Below, one piece after another: positions 9,020 through 16,217 of a stretch of 64,000 nucleotides of DNA. This DNA is from JAKAXS01 sp965279065 (GTDB lineage: Bacteria; Pseudomonadota; Alphaproteobacteria; Rhizobiales; Hyphomicrobiaceae). Below the pieces are notes generated by a model. That model saw only the letters and a program-made list of their open reading frames with translations. It ran no database searches and was not told the origin of the DNA. Numbering within the stretch: position 1 is the stretch's first letter; each line of letters opens with the position of its first letter. Position numbers and translations under genes: made by a program. Location of the stretch: NCBI GenBank assembly GCA_965279065.1, contig OZ257134.1, forward strand, positions 496,001 to 560,000. Direction: 5' to 3'.

Positions 9020-10018
9020 TTAGCCCGCGTTGCGCAACAGCTGATGCTGGCCACCGCCGAGATAAGCGAGCACGGCTTCCGCCATGACCGGCGCCAGCAG
9101 AAAGCCGTGGCGCCATGCTCCGTTCACGGCGATGCGCGTGCCGCCGCGACTGACGATCGCGCGCGGCACGTTGTCGGCAAACGACGGCCGCAGGCCCGCC
9201 GCGGACTCGATCAACTGCGCTTCGCCGAACGCGGGATGCAGCGCGTAGGCCAGTCCCAGCAGTTCCAGGGCCGAGCGCACGCTGACGGGGCCTGGGTCTT
9301 CACTCTCGATCAACGTTGCGCCGATCAGGAAGATGCCGTCGCTCCACGGCACCACGTATAGCGTCTGACGCGGATGCAGCAGGTGGATGGAGCGGCTGAA
9401 GTGCACCTCATGCGTGCGCACCAGAAACCGCTCGCCACGCACACCGCGCAGCTCCGGCAAGGCTTCTCGCGCGCCGAACCCGCGGCAATCGACAACCAGG
9501 TCGTCGCTGTTATCCTCGTACCACGGCACGCCGAGCGAGACGTGGACGCCGGCGTCGCGTGCTGCATCGAGCAGGAATGCCAGCGCACGAGGCGTCTCCA
9601 TGTGCGCCTCTTCCGCGTAATGCAGCCCGGCTGAGAAACGGCTGGCGATGTCCGGCTCCAGAGCCGCGAGCGCTTCACCTTCGACCAGCGTGTGCCGCTC
9701 CGTCATGCGCGCAAACCGCGTCAGTTCGCCCTTGTCACGTGCATTGGCGACCACCAGGCTGCCGCGCGTGATGAGGCCCGGATAGGTCTCGCGCCACAGC
9801 TCCACGCCCCGCCGGCCCATTTCGCGCACGATGGCCGGCGACGCCTCGCCCTCGCAGTCCGGCAGCAGCATCGCTCCCGCCAGCCGGCTCGATGCGCCCA
9901 CGAACGGTTCGGCCGATGCCTCCAGCAACCGCACCCGGTGCCCGGCTCGCGCCAGCGCCAAGGCCTGCCACAACCCGAACACGCCGGCCCCTGCAACGGT
10001 AATGGATCGCGATGTCAC
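9020..10018 (-). CDS. FAD-dependent amino-acid oxidase, ThiO/DadA-like
   Basis: A 332-residue soluble flavoenzyme of the D-amino-acid oxidase superfamily. The N-terminal Rossmann motif ITVAGAGVFGLWQALALARA is followed by the acidic ribose ligand in LLEAS at about residue 33. The second FAD-contact segment is ASSRLAGAMLLPD. The C-terminal fingerprint GLRPSFADNVPRAI...GAWRHGFLLAP is typical of ThiO glycine oxidases, which oxidise glycine to the imine used for the thiazole of thiamine. No thiC, thiS, thiG or thiE is beside it and no TPP riboswitch was seen, so a thiamine role is only likely; another amine could be the substrate. Confidence 0.75.
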   Translation of the reverse strand: MTSRSITVAGAGVFGLWQALALARAGHRVRLLEASAEPFVGASSRLAGAMLLPDCEGEASPAIVREMGRRGVELWRETYPGLITRGSLVVANARDKGELTRFARMTERHTLVEGEALAALEPDIASRFSAGLHYAEEAHMETPRALAFLLDAARDAGVHVSLGVPWYEDNSDDLVVDCRGFGAREALPELRGVRGERFLVRTHEVHFSRSIHLLHPRQTLYVVPWSDGIFLIGATLIESEDPGPVSVRSALELLGLAYALHPAFGEAQLIESAAGLRPSFADNVPRAIVSRGGTRIAVNGAWRHGFLLAPVMAEAVLAYLGGGQHQLLRNAG

Positions 10019-10044
10019 GAGCGTCTTATCTCCGCAGTCTAGTC

Positions 10045-10086
10045 CCCTCTCCCCGTCCTTACAGGGAGAGGGTTAGGGTGAGGGGC
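10045..10086 (+). repeat. Hairpin repeat, type A (copy 0)
   Basis: CCCTCTCCCCGT, loop CCTT, then a nearly complementary arm with one mismatch (ACAGGGAGAGGG), followed by the tail TTAGGGTGAGGGGCAGC. It is the same unit as the copies at 11368, 11730 and 12329, here alone between the ThiO-like gene and the aminopeptidase. Confidence 0.85.
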
Positions 10087-10163
10087 AGCATCCGCACAAC
10101 CTCAGAAAAGGCGCGCTATTAGAACCGCAACACCTGTCAACGCAAGTGCTCGCCGCGCGCCGC

Positions 10164-11237
10164 TCAATCGCGGCGGGCGTAACGGCGCACGGCGTCGACC
10201 AGCAGGTCGTGCGGGATGGCTTCGGCTCTGCGGCCCTTGAAGCCGGTCATCGTTTCAGCCGCGCACAATGCGTTCCAGATGGCTTCTTCGGTGGCTTCGG
10301 CGGCCGCCTGGAACAGCGGCGTGCAGTCATCGAGGCCCAGCATGCGCACGTCGGTCATGCGGCATTTCGGATCGATGCGGTTGCCGGTCGAGAAGCCGAG
10401 AAAAATGTCGCCGGAGCTGTTGGCGCCGAACCCTCCGACCCAGGCGATGCCGGTAGTGGCGCGGCGGGCAAGGCGCTGGCACTGGATCGGCAACAGTGGT
10501 GCGTCGGTAGCCAGGATCACGATGATGGAGCCCTGCTCCAGCCTCGCGTCTTCCACGGCGGAAGAGACGACGTCGCGCGTAATTTCCAGACCCACGGGCG
10601 CGTGGCCGCAGCGCAGAAGCGAGCGCTGGCCGTAGTTCGACTGCACGAGCGCACCCACGGTCCAGCCGCCGGCCGCAGCCGCGAGCCGGCGCGAAGCGGT
10701 CCCGGTGCCGCCCTTGAACTCGTGTGTGATCATGCCGGTGCCACCACCGACGTTGCCTTCCGCGATCGCGCCACCGTTGGCGGTGTCGATGGCTGCCAAC
10801 GCGAGGTCCAGCGTGACCGGGAACGTCTCCGCGTCGGAGAGCCAGCCGTCCCACGTCTCGGCCGCGATTGGTAGCGACCAGGATTGTTCCACGCCGCGGC
10901 GGGCCGCATGCACGCAGATCGCGTCCCGCGCGGTGCCGACCGCATGCGTGTTGGTGATCAGGACTGGAGCCGACAATAACCCCTGCTCCGCCAGCCACTG
11001 ACTGCCGGTCATCTCGCCGTTGCCGTTGAAGGAGTGAATACCTGCGAACATCGAGCGCGCGTAGATATCTTCGGCCGGCCAGATCGCGGTGACACCCGAA
11101 CGCACGACGTGGGGCGTGTCGGAGATCACTGACGAATAACCGACGCGAATACCGGCGACGTCGGTAATCGCATTGAGTGGGCCGGGTGGCAATTGCCCGA
11201 GCGACAATCCCAGATCGCGCAGTCGTGCTTTCGCCAT
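10164..11237 (-). CDS. P1/S58 family N-terminal-nucleophile aminopeptidase (DmpA/BapA-like)
   Basis: A 357-residue hydrolase of the DmpA family. These enzymes mature by autocleavage at a Gly-Ser bond, and the new N-terminal Ser is the nucleophile. The site is visible as LEQG|SIIVILATDAPL, Gly236-Ser237, giving chains of about 236 and 121 residues. Other family signatures are ITDVAGIRVGYSSV near the start and EGNVGGGTGMITHEFKGGTG near residue 160. Members release N-terminal D- or L-amino acids or beta-amino acids from short peptides; which applies here cannot be told. There is no signal peptide. The gene is flanked on both sides by the type A hairpin repeats and appears monocistronic. Confidence 0.85.
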   Translation of the reverse strand: MAKARLRDLGLSLGQLPPGPLNAITDVAGIRVGYSSVISDTPHVVRSGVTAIWPAEDIYARSMFAGIHSFNGNGEMTGSQWLAEQGLLSAPVLITNTHAVGTARDAICVHAARRGVEQSWSLPIAAETWDGWLSDAETFPVTLDLALAAIDTANGGAIAEGNVGGGTGMITHEFKGGTGTASRRLAAAAGGWTVGALVQSNYGQRSLLRCGHAPVGLEITRDVVSSAVEDARLEQGSIIVILATDAPLLPIQCQRLARRATTGIAWVGGFGANSSGDIFLGFSTGNRIDPKCRMTDVRMLGLDDCTPLFQAAAEATEEAIWNALCAAETMTGFKGRRAEAIPHDLLVDAVRRYARRD

Positions 11238-11367
11238 GGCCGTCTCCTCAAAGCGGCGGCGACCTTACGCGCGCGCACAAAGCGGCTCAAGCCGGGAGGT
11301 CAGGTCTTGGTTGGCACAGTGGCTGGGCTTCTCTCCGCGCACCTACGCTGGTTGCGGCGAAGGGGTT

Positions 11368-11408
11368 CCTTCTCCCCGTCCTTACGGGGCGAGGGCTAGG
11401 TGAGGGGC
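11368..11408 (+). repeat. Hairpin repeat, type A (copy 1, degenerate)
   Basis: CCTTCTCCCCGT, CCTT, ACGGGGCGAGGG, then the tail CTAGGTGAGGGGC. It has small changes relative to copies 2 and 3 and precedes the deleted DUF559 copy, followed by the shared flank AGCATCCGCACCACGCCAGC. Confidence 0.85.
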
Positions 11409-11437
11409 AGCATCCGCACCACGCCAGCCGGGTTCCC

Positions 11438-11570
11438 ATGCGCGGCCGTCAACCCTGGACCACCAGCGCTGGGCTACCGCGTTTTCCGCGTCACCAATGA
11501 TGATGTGTTTCGCAACTTGAGCGGCGTGCTTGAGGGCATTCTGCACGAACTAGGAACGCTCCACCGCTGA
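11438..11570 (+). pseudogene. Deleted copy of the DUF559 gene
   Basis: The first 30 or so bases match the start of the intact gene at 11801 (MRG-QPWTT), and the rest matches its last ~100 bases. About 230 internal bases are missing. Because that is not a multiple of three, the reading frame shifts and stops after 20 codons. The catalytic core (about residues 11-85 of the intact protein) is gone. The flanking repeats A and B are kept on both sides, so the whole module was duplicated and this copy then decayed. Confidence 0.85.
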
Positions 11571-11630
11571 CGTCAGCCGGTTCGTGACGTCGTCAAGTGT
11601 CGGCACCGAGCGAGCGTCGCGCAAGAACCT

Positions 11631-11670
11631 GCCCCTCATCCCAACCTTCTCCCCGCACGCGGGGAGAAGG
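11631..11670 (-). repeat. Hairpin repeat, type B (copy 1), inverted relative to A
   Basis: Read on the minus strand it is CCTTCTCCCCGC, GT, GCGGGGAGAAGG, TTGGGATGAGGGGC. The arm and tail parallel type A, so it is a variant of A in the opposite orientation. It closes the module that contains the deleted DUF559 copy. Confidence 0.85.
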
Positions 11671-11729
11671 GGCGCAAGCCGCACCGGCATCGTCTGAGCT
11701 TCATCACCACCCGAGCCGCGCGCTCGATT

Positions 11730-11771
11730 CCCTCTCCCCGTCCTTACGGGGAGAGGGTTAGGGTGAGGGGC
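11730..11771 (+). repeat. Hairpin repeat, type A (copy 2)
   Basis: A perfect 12-base stem, CCCTCTCCCCGT / ACGGGGAGAGGG, loop CCTT, tail TTAGGGTGAGGGGC. It lies 29 bases before the start of the intact DUF559 gene. Confidence 0.9.
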
Positions 11772-11800
11772 AGCTTCCGCACCACGCTAGCCGAGTTCCC

Positions 11801-12163
11801 ATGCGCGGCCACCAACCCTGGACCACCAATCGTGCCCGCATCCTGCGCGCCAACGGCACGTCAGCCGAGACGAAGCTCTGGCACGCACTTCGCAGCCGCC
11901 AACTCGCGGGTCATAAATTCTCGCGGCAGGCTTCCATCGAGCCATTCGTCGCCGATTTCCTCTGCCGCGAAGCCAAGCTGATCGTCGAGATCGACGGCGC
12001 CACGCACGGCGAGCCGGACCAGATCGCCCGCGACGCGGCCCGCACCCAGCATCTTGAAGCGCTGGGCTACCGCGTGTTCCGCGTCACCAATGATGATGTG
12101 TTTCACAATTTGAGCGGCGTCCTTGAGGGCATTTTGCACGAGCTGGAAGCGCTCCACCGCTGA
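11801..12163 (+). CDS. DUF559 (Vsr-like/PD-(D/E)XK) endonuclease-fold protein
   Basis: A 120-residue member of the DUF559 family, which has the very-short-patch-repair endonuclease fold. Conserved elements visible are TSAETKLWHALRSRQLAGHKF at residues ~20-40 (split here by its central Leu), FVADFLCREAKLIVEIDGATH at ~47-67 with the acidic active-site residues D50 and E62/D64, and the closing GYRVFRVTNDDVFHNLSGVL. Length is normal for the family. The gene is enclosed by a direct type A hairpin and an inverted type B hairpin, and a deleted copy of the same module lies immediately upstream. Biochemical function is not established; DNA nicking is inferred from the fold. The repeat-bounded context suggests a mobile or repeat-linked unit. 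Confidence 0.85.
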   Translation: MRGHQPWTTNRARILRANGTSAETKLWHALRSRQLAGHKFSRQASIEPFVADFLCREAKLIVEIDGATHGEPDQIARDAARTQHLEALGYRVFRVTNDDVFHNLSGVLEGILHELEALHR

Positions 12164-12229
12164 CGTCAGCCGGTCCCGTGACGTCGCGCGTCAAGTCTCG
12201 GCACCGAGAGAGCGTCGATCCAAGGACCT

Positions 12230-12269
12230 GCCCCTCATCCCAACCTTCTCCCCGCCCGCGGGGAGAAGG
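12230..12269 (-). repeat. Hairpin repeat, type B (copy 2), inverted relative to A
   Basis: Same unit as 11631-11670, read on the minus strand with arms CCTTCTCCCCGC and GCGGGGAGAAGG. It is 66 bases after the DUF559 stop, so the intact gene sits between inverted hairpins. Confidence 0.9.
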
Positions 12270-12328
12270 GGCGCAAGCCGCACCGCCATCGCGCATTCTT
12301 CATCGCCGCCAGCGCCGTACCCACAATT

Positions 12329-12370
12329 CCCTCTCCCCGTCCTTACGGGGAGAGGGTTAGGGTGAGGGGC
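12329..12370 (+). repeat. Hairpin repeat, type A (copy 3)
   Basis: Identical over the hairpin and tail to copy 2 at 11730. It follows type B copy 2 by about 60 bases, exactly as copy 2 follows type B copy 1, which fits a tandem array of A-gene-B modules. Confidence 0.9.
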
Positions 12371-12452
12371 AGCATCCCCTCGACCTCAGACGGATCACAC
12401 GCCTCTTGTGGCAGCCCCACCGGTCCGGGCTGGTTCCTCAACGCGCGTCTTC

Positions 12453-12689
12453 TCAGGGCTTCTCGTCGGGAAGCACCGGCGGCTGATCGAGGGTATGGCC
12501 CGTAGGCTCGGCCTCGTTGAGCAGGGCGTTGAGATGCCGCCGCGCTTCGCTGAGATGGACCCGCGCCTGCTCCTTATCCAACGTCAAGGCGCTCCAGGCG
12601 GAGAACCGCAGCTCGTTCTCCATGTCCCAAAGCGACTTCACCCAGTGCTTGAGGGACTGCACGCCGGTATCTTCTGGTGGCTCTGTCAT
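12453..12689 (-). CDS. Small soluble protein, unknown function
   Basis: A 78-residue protein from ATG 12689 (MTEPPEDTGVQSLKHWVKSL); an alternative start at 12749 gives 98 residues and neither has a clear ribosome site. The composition is helical and amphipathic, with WVKSLWDMENELRFSAWSAL and a second helix KEQARVHLSEARRHLNALL. The tail is short and Pro-rich. No signal peptide, Cys pair or known motif is visible. It lies just downstream of ggt on the same strand, 84 bases after that stop. Coding status is moderately supported; function unknown. Confidence 0.45.
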   Translation of the reverse strand: MTEPPEDTGVQSLKHWVKSLWDMENELRFSAWSALTLDKEQARVHLSEARRHLNALLNEAEPTGHTLDQPPVLPDEKP

Positions 12690-12772
12690 ACCGCGCAACA
12701 CGATAGGCGTCGGAACGTTCCATGCCGCGTTGCCAAGTGCGACACGCATCGGGAGCGCGCCAAAGCGCCCAG

Positions 12773-14587
12773 TTAAAACCCCAACGCCACGCCTTCGCGC
12801 CGCGGATCGGCACCGCCTTCGAGCCGGCCGTCACGCCGCACCACGATATGGGTGCCGGAATTCATCAGCGCGAAATCGACATTCTGTCCGTAACCGACCA
12901 TCGAGAAGGCCGGACCGATTGCGCGCCATCCGATCTCCAGTTGAAACCCCTTGCCCTGGCTGCCGAAGTTGATCAGCGCCGCGGCGGCCTGCGCGTCATA
13001 CTGCCAGTCGAGCAGCGCCACGAGCGATTTCACGACATAGAGGATGATGCTCGTGCCGCCTGGCGAGCCGAGCACGGCAAACACTTGGCCGTCCGGCCCG
13101 AAGACGATCGTCGGCGCCATCGAGCTGCGCGGCCGCTTGCCCGCTTCGACGCGATTGGCGATGGCGGCCCCCGCCTTGTCGGCGTGTGCGAATGAAAAGT
13201 CGGTCAGCTGGTTGTTGAGCAGGAAGCCGGCCGCGAACAGCCCTGAGCCGAACGCGCCTTCGATCGTCGTCGTCATCGAAACGGCATTGCCCTCGGCGTC
13301 GACCACCGACAGGTGGCTGGTACCCGCCCGCTCCAGCGTCGCGTCGATGCCGTACGCGTGCTTCTCCGATCCCGGCGGTGCGCCGGGCTTGGCCTCCGTC
13401 ATCGCCGCATCGGGGTTGATGAGCCCGCGCCGCTGCGTGAGGTAGCTCTCGTCCGTGAGGCCGTGCGGAATGGCGGCGAAGTCCGGATCGGCGAGGTAGC
13501 GCTCGCGATCGGCATACGCCAGCTTCTCGGCTTCCGCGATCAGGTGCAGCGCCTTGCCGCTCATGGCGGCGTCGGGGCCGGTGCCGAGCTCGAACCCCTC
13601 CAGCAGCTTCAGCGTCTGCGCCACGGCGATGCCGCCTGATGACGGCGGTCCCATGCCGCAAACCTTGTAGACGCGATAGCCGATGCAGACCGGCGTCCGC
13701 TCCTTCACGGTGTAGCCGCCGAGATCGGCGAGCGTCATGTCGCCGCTCGCATTCGGCGCTTTCGCCGTGGCCGCAACGATCGCGTCGGCGATGGGCCCCT
13801 CGTAGAAACCCGCGGCACCTTTCTCCGCCAACCGCTCAAGCGTGGCGGCGTACTCCAGGTTGATCAGGGTGTCGCCGCTCGAAACCGAACGGCCGTTGGG
13901 AAAGAAGTAGCGGCGCGCCGTCTCGTCGAACACCGACGGCCCCACCCACTTCAGCAGCAGGCTGAGCCGCGGCGTGACCGTGAAGCCCTCCTTCGCCAGC
14001 TTGATGGCCGGCTTGAACAGGTCCGCCCACGGCAGCTTGCCATGCGCCTTGTGGACCGTCTCCATCAGCCGCACCACGCCCGGCACGCCGGGACTGAGTC
14101 CCGACTGCACCGCCTGGTCGAACGGCAGCGGCTTGCCGTCCTTGAGAAAACGATCGGGCTTTGCCGCCGCCGGTGCCGCCTCTCGGCCGTCGTAGGTCGT
14201 CAGCGCCTTTTGGCTCTCGTTCCAGTGGAGGATAAATGCCCCGCCGCCGAGGCCGGACGACTGCGGCTCGACGAGACCGAGGACAAGTTGTGCGGCGATC
14301 GCCGCATCGACCGCCGACCCACCCGCCTTCAGGATGTCACGGCCCGCTTCCGATGCCGGGATCGAGGCCGATGAGATCATCGCATGCGATGAGATGACGG
14401 ATGAGATGATCTCGCGATGTCCCGTGGCAGTTTCGGGCGACTCTTGCGTCCGCTGCGCTGCAGCAATTGTGCTCGTTAGGAAGCTAATGAGCCCGCAGGC
14501 GACCCAGGCTCGCAACCGTCGCCGACGGGCAGTGAAAATCACACCCTGGGAACGGAAAAGCTCTGAAAGTGCGGCAGAATCCGGCAT
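12773..14587 (-). CDS. ggt: Gamma-glutamyltransferase / glutathione hydrolase precursor
   Basis: A 604-residue precursor of the Ggt N-terminal-nucleophile family, which cleaves glutathione and other gamma-glutamyl compounds in the periplasm. The autocleavage site and nucleophile is Thr423 in AGTSHLSVVDAEGNAVSM, giving subunits of about 422 and 182 residues. The glutamate-binding region PQSSGLGGGAFIL near residue 108 and GSPGGTSIILYV near 505 are also present. A hydrophobic segment (LRAWVACGLISFLTSTIAAAQ) forms the signal peptide. The start at 14587 gives it a long n-region and lacks a strong ribosome site; a start nearer 14542 is possible. The small gene at 12453 may share the transcript. Confidence 0.9.
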   Translation of the reverse strand: MPDSAALSELFRSQGVIFTARRRRLRAWVACGLISFLTSTIAAAQRTQESPETATGHREIISSVISSHAMISSASIPASEAGRDILKAGGSAVDAAIAAQLVLGLVEPQSSGLGGGAFILHWNESQKALTTYDGREAAPAAAKPDRFLKDGKPLPFDQAVQSGLSPGVPGVVRLMETVHKAHGKLPWADLFKPAIKLAKEGFTVTPRLSLLLKWVGPSVFDETARRYFFPNGRSVSSGDTLINLEYAATLERLAEKGAAGFYEGPIADAIVAATAKAPNASGDMTLADLGGYTVKERTPVCIGYRVYKVCGMGPPSSGGIAVAQTLKLLEGFELGTGPDAAMSGKALHLIAEAEKLAYADRERYLADPDFAAIPHGLTDESYLTQRRGLINPDAAMTEAKPGAPPGSEKHAYGIDATLERAGTSHLSVVDAEGNAVSMTTTIEGAFGSGLFAAGFLLNNQLTDFSFAHADKAGAAIANRVEAGKRPRSSMAPTIVFGPDGQVFAVLGSPGGTSIILYVVKSLVALLDWQYDAQAAAALINFGSQGKGFQLEIGWRAIGPAFSMVGYGQNVDFALMNSGTHIVVRRDGRLEGGADPRREGVALGF

Positions 14588-14611
14588 GCCGAGCACTATA
14601 GGCTCTCCGGC

Positions 14612-14641
14612 TCCGGAACGGCAGGGGGATGCCGTTCCGGA
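14612..14641. repeat. 12-base-pair perfect hairpin upstream of ggt
   Basis: TCCGGAACGGCA and TGCCGTTCCGGA separated by GGGGGA. There is no T run on either side, so it is not a typical intrinsic terminator. It would lie in the 5' leader of ggt and could be a stem in that RNA or a protein-binding site. Confidence 0.5.
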
Positions 14642-14653
14642 CCGGGATGCCGA

Positions 14654-14761
14654 TTGCGCGCCAACAAACGCAAACGCACGCCGCGCAACTTCAAGAACAT
14701 CAAGCAATTCAAGGCGAAAGCCGGAGCGGGGGAGCTCTCAGGGGCGGTTGCTTCGCCGTGA
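14654..14761 (+). CDS. Possible 35-residue Lys/Arg-rich small protein
   Basis: TTG at 14654 opens a frame reading MRANKRKRTPRNFKNIKQFK and then AKAGAGELSGAVASP before the stop. The first 22 residues carry about ten basic residues, like an RNA-binding peptide. A weak GGGA lies 7-10 bases upstream. The case rests on composition alone; it may be chance. The remaining bases from 14762 to 15223 show no convincing gene. Confidence 0.2.
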   Translation: MRANKRKRTPRNFKNIKQFKAKAGAGELSGAVASP

Positions 14762-15007
14762 ACCGCAGTCGTGATGTTCTGTGTTTGTTCTAGAGCAGCT
14801 CGCTGAGTCCGTCAAGCCCTTCCGTACTTCGTGTCATCAACATCACCGCAGGAAATCGGTGTGGCGTTGGCTCCACACATCCGTCACAAAAATGGTGATT
14901 GCTGAGACCGGCCGGAAGCTTAGCAACTCTGCTCCCGCGCCACGAACCGCGCGAGACGGCCCGTAATACAAGGCTTCCGCACATGCAATTCGCGATCTCC
15001 GACCGAC

Positions 15008-15016
15008 TTATCCACA
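15008..15016 (+). promoter_or_regulatory. Consensus DnaA box
   Basis: TTATCCACA, an exact match to the E. coli consensus, 208 bases before the L,D-transpeptidase start. It is a single box with no AT-rich unwinding region beside it, so it is not an origin; a titration or regulatory site is possible, or chance. Confidence 0.4.
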
Positions 15017-15223
15017 GGCCGCGGGGCGGAGATATGCTGATGGAACCAAGCGCGGGGCACATCGTTCGGCGACTGTGGCCTTGCTGCTCTGCCGCAAGAC
15101 ACACCACTGGGCTATACCGACGACACATCACAAATGCATCGCGATGATCTCGCGACTGAGGGGTCTTGTGCCCGGTGACAGGCTCACCTACAAGACGAAT
15201 GCACTAATGCGGAGTGCCTGACG

Positions 15224-16129
15224 ATGCTCGTTAAATCTTCTTTGTTCCGGTCTGCACTTGCCGGCGTTGTGGCCCTTGCCGCCACTGCATCCTTCACGGC
15301 AGCAGCCCAGGCCCAGGATCTCATCGACTTCCTGTGGGGCGGTGGCGAAGAGTGGGGCGGCGGCCGTCAGACCGTGACGTTCGATCCGCAGTATCGTCCC
15401 AACCAGATCATCGTCAGCTTCGGCGATCGTCGCTTGTATCTGATCACGAAGCCCGGCACGGCCATCAGCTATCCCATCGCCGCGCCGCGCGAGCAGAGCC
15501 GCTGGCAGGGCAAGACCTCGGTGACCATGAAGAAGGAAAACCCTTCGTGGACGCCGACGCCGGACATGTTCAAGGAAAACCCCAAGCTGCCGAGCTGGGT
15601 GCCTGGTGGACATCCCATGAATCCGCTCGGGGTTCGTGCCATGTACCTGGGTTCGAGCACCTACCGCATTCACGGCACCGACGCGCCGTGGACGATCGGT
15701 CAGGCCGTCTCCAAGGGCTGCATCCGCATGTATAACGAGGACGTGCTCGATCTCTATCCGCGTGTCCCCGTCGGCATGGTTGTGACTGTCACATGGGAAC
15801 GCTTCAAGACGGGGCCGGCCGCGACTGAAGTTTCGCGCCTCGAAGGCACGAACCACAAGGCATCGGCGATGCCGAAGAACTACGGTTCGACCAACGCCGA
15901 GCCGGCTCCCGTCGCCGAGACCACCGCGACCACGAAGGAAGAACCGGCCGTTGAAGCGAGCGAAGAGCCCGCCATGAAGCCACAAAAGCAATCCACGCCG
16001 AAGTCCACCGGCGTCGAAGAGAACTACGACGAGGGCTATACCGTCGACAATTCGTCGGGCAGCAAGCGAGTGACCAAGATTGGCCGCAAGCCGCTCGTGA
16101 CACGCACGTCGGCCGCTTCCGAACAGTAA
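15224..16129 (+). CDS. L,D-transpeptidase (YkuD/ErfK family)
   Basis: A 301-residue exported enzyme that makes 3-3 peptidoglycan cross-links or anchors proteins to the wall. Residues 1-30 are a signal peptide ending AQA. The YkuD domain spans about residues 60-195 with the catalytic motif H150-GTDAPWTIGQAVSKG-C166-IR; Cys166 is the acyl-enzyme nucleophile. The C-terminal ~100 residues are Pro, Glu, Thr and Lys rich, low in complexity, and probably disordered, ending in a basic stretch. The start is supported by GGAG about 9 bases before ATG 15224. The gene is monocistronic and closes with a strong intrinsic terminator at 16158. Confidence 0.92.
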   Translation: MLVKSSLFRSALAGVVALAATASFTAAAQAQDLIDFLWGGGEEWGGGRQTVTFDPQYRPNQIIVSFGDRRLYLITKPGTAISYPIAAPREQSRWQGKTSVTMKKENPSWTPTPDMFKENPKLPSWVPGGHPMNPLGVRAMYLGSSTYRIHGTDAPWTIGQAVSKGCIRMYNEDVLDLYPRVPVGMVVTVTWERFKTGPAATEVSRLEGTNHKASAMPKNYGSTNAEPAPVAETTATTKEEPAVEASEEPAMKPQKQSTPKSTGVEENYDEGYTVDNSSGSKRVTKIGRKPLVTRTSAASEQ

Positions 16130-16157
16130 GCTCTTCGGCCCAAGACTTCGAAATTCG

Positions 16158-16186
16158 AAAAGCCGGCCCCGAAAGGGCCGGCTTTT
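16158..16186 (+). terminator. Intrinsic terminator of the L,D-transpeptidase gene
   Basis: AAAAGCCGGCCC, loop CGAAA, GGGCCGGCTTTT: a perfect 12-base stem with A and T runs at its foot, so it can work in both directions and also ends the convergent znuA transcript. Confidence 0.9.
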
Positions 16187-16217
16187 GCGTTGGGTCAGTT
16201 CACGGGCGTGCTAAATC

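Noticed and set aside
11177..11500. A 107-codon plus-strand frame through the first hairpin repeat
   Set aside because: It crosses the 5' end of the aminopeptidase gene on the opposite strand, the repeat and the DUF559 remnant, so it is a chance reading.
10045..12370. The hairpin repeats as a CRISPR array or as ordinary terminators
   Set aside because: Spacing is irregular, spacers are genes, and the hairpins occur in both orientations without U runs, so neither explanation fits.
15008..15016. DnaA boxes at 15008 and 47003 as a sign of a replication origin
   Set aside because: They are single boxes 32 kb apart, with no cluster, no AT-rich unwinding region and no dnaA, hemE or parAB nearby.
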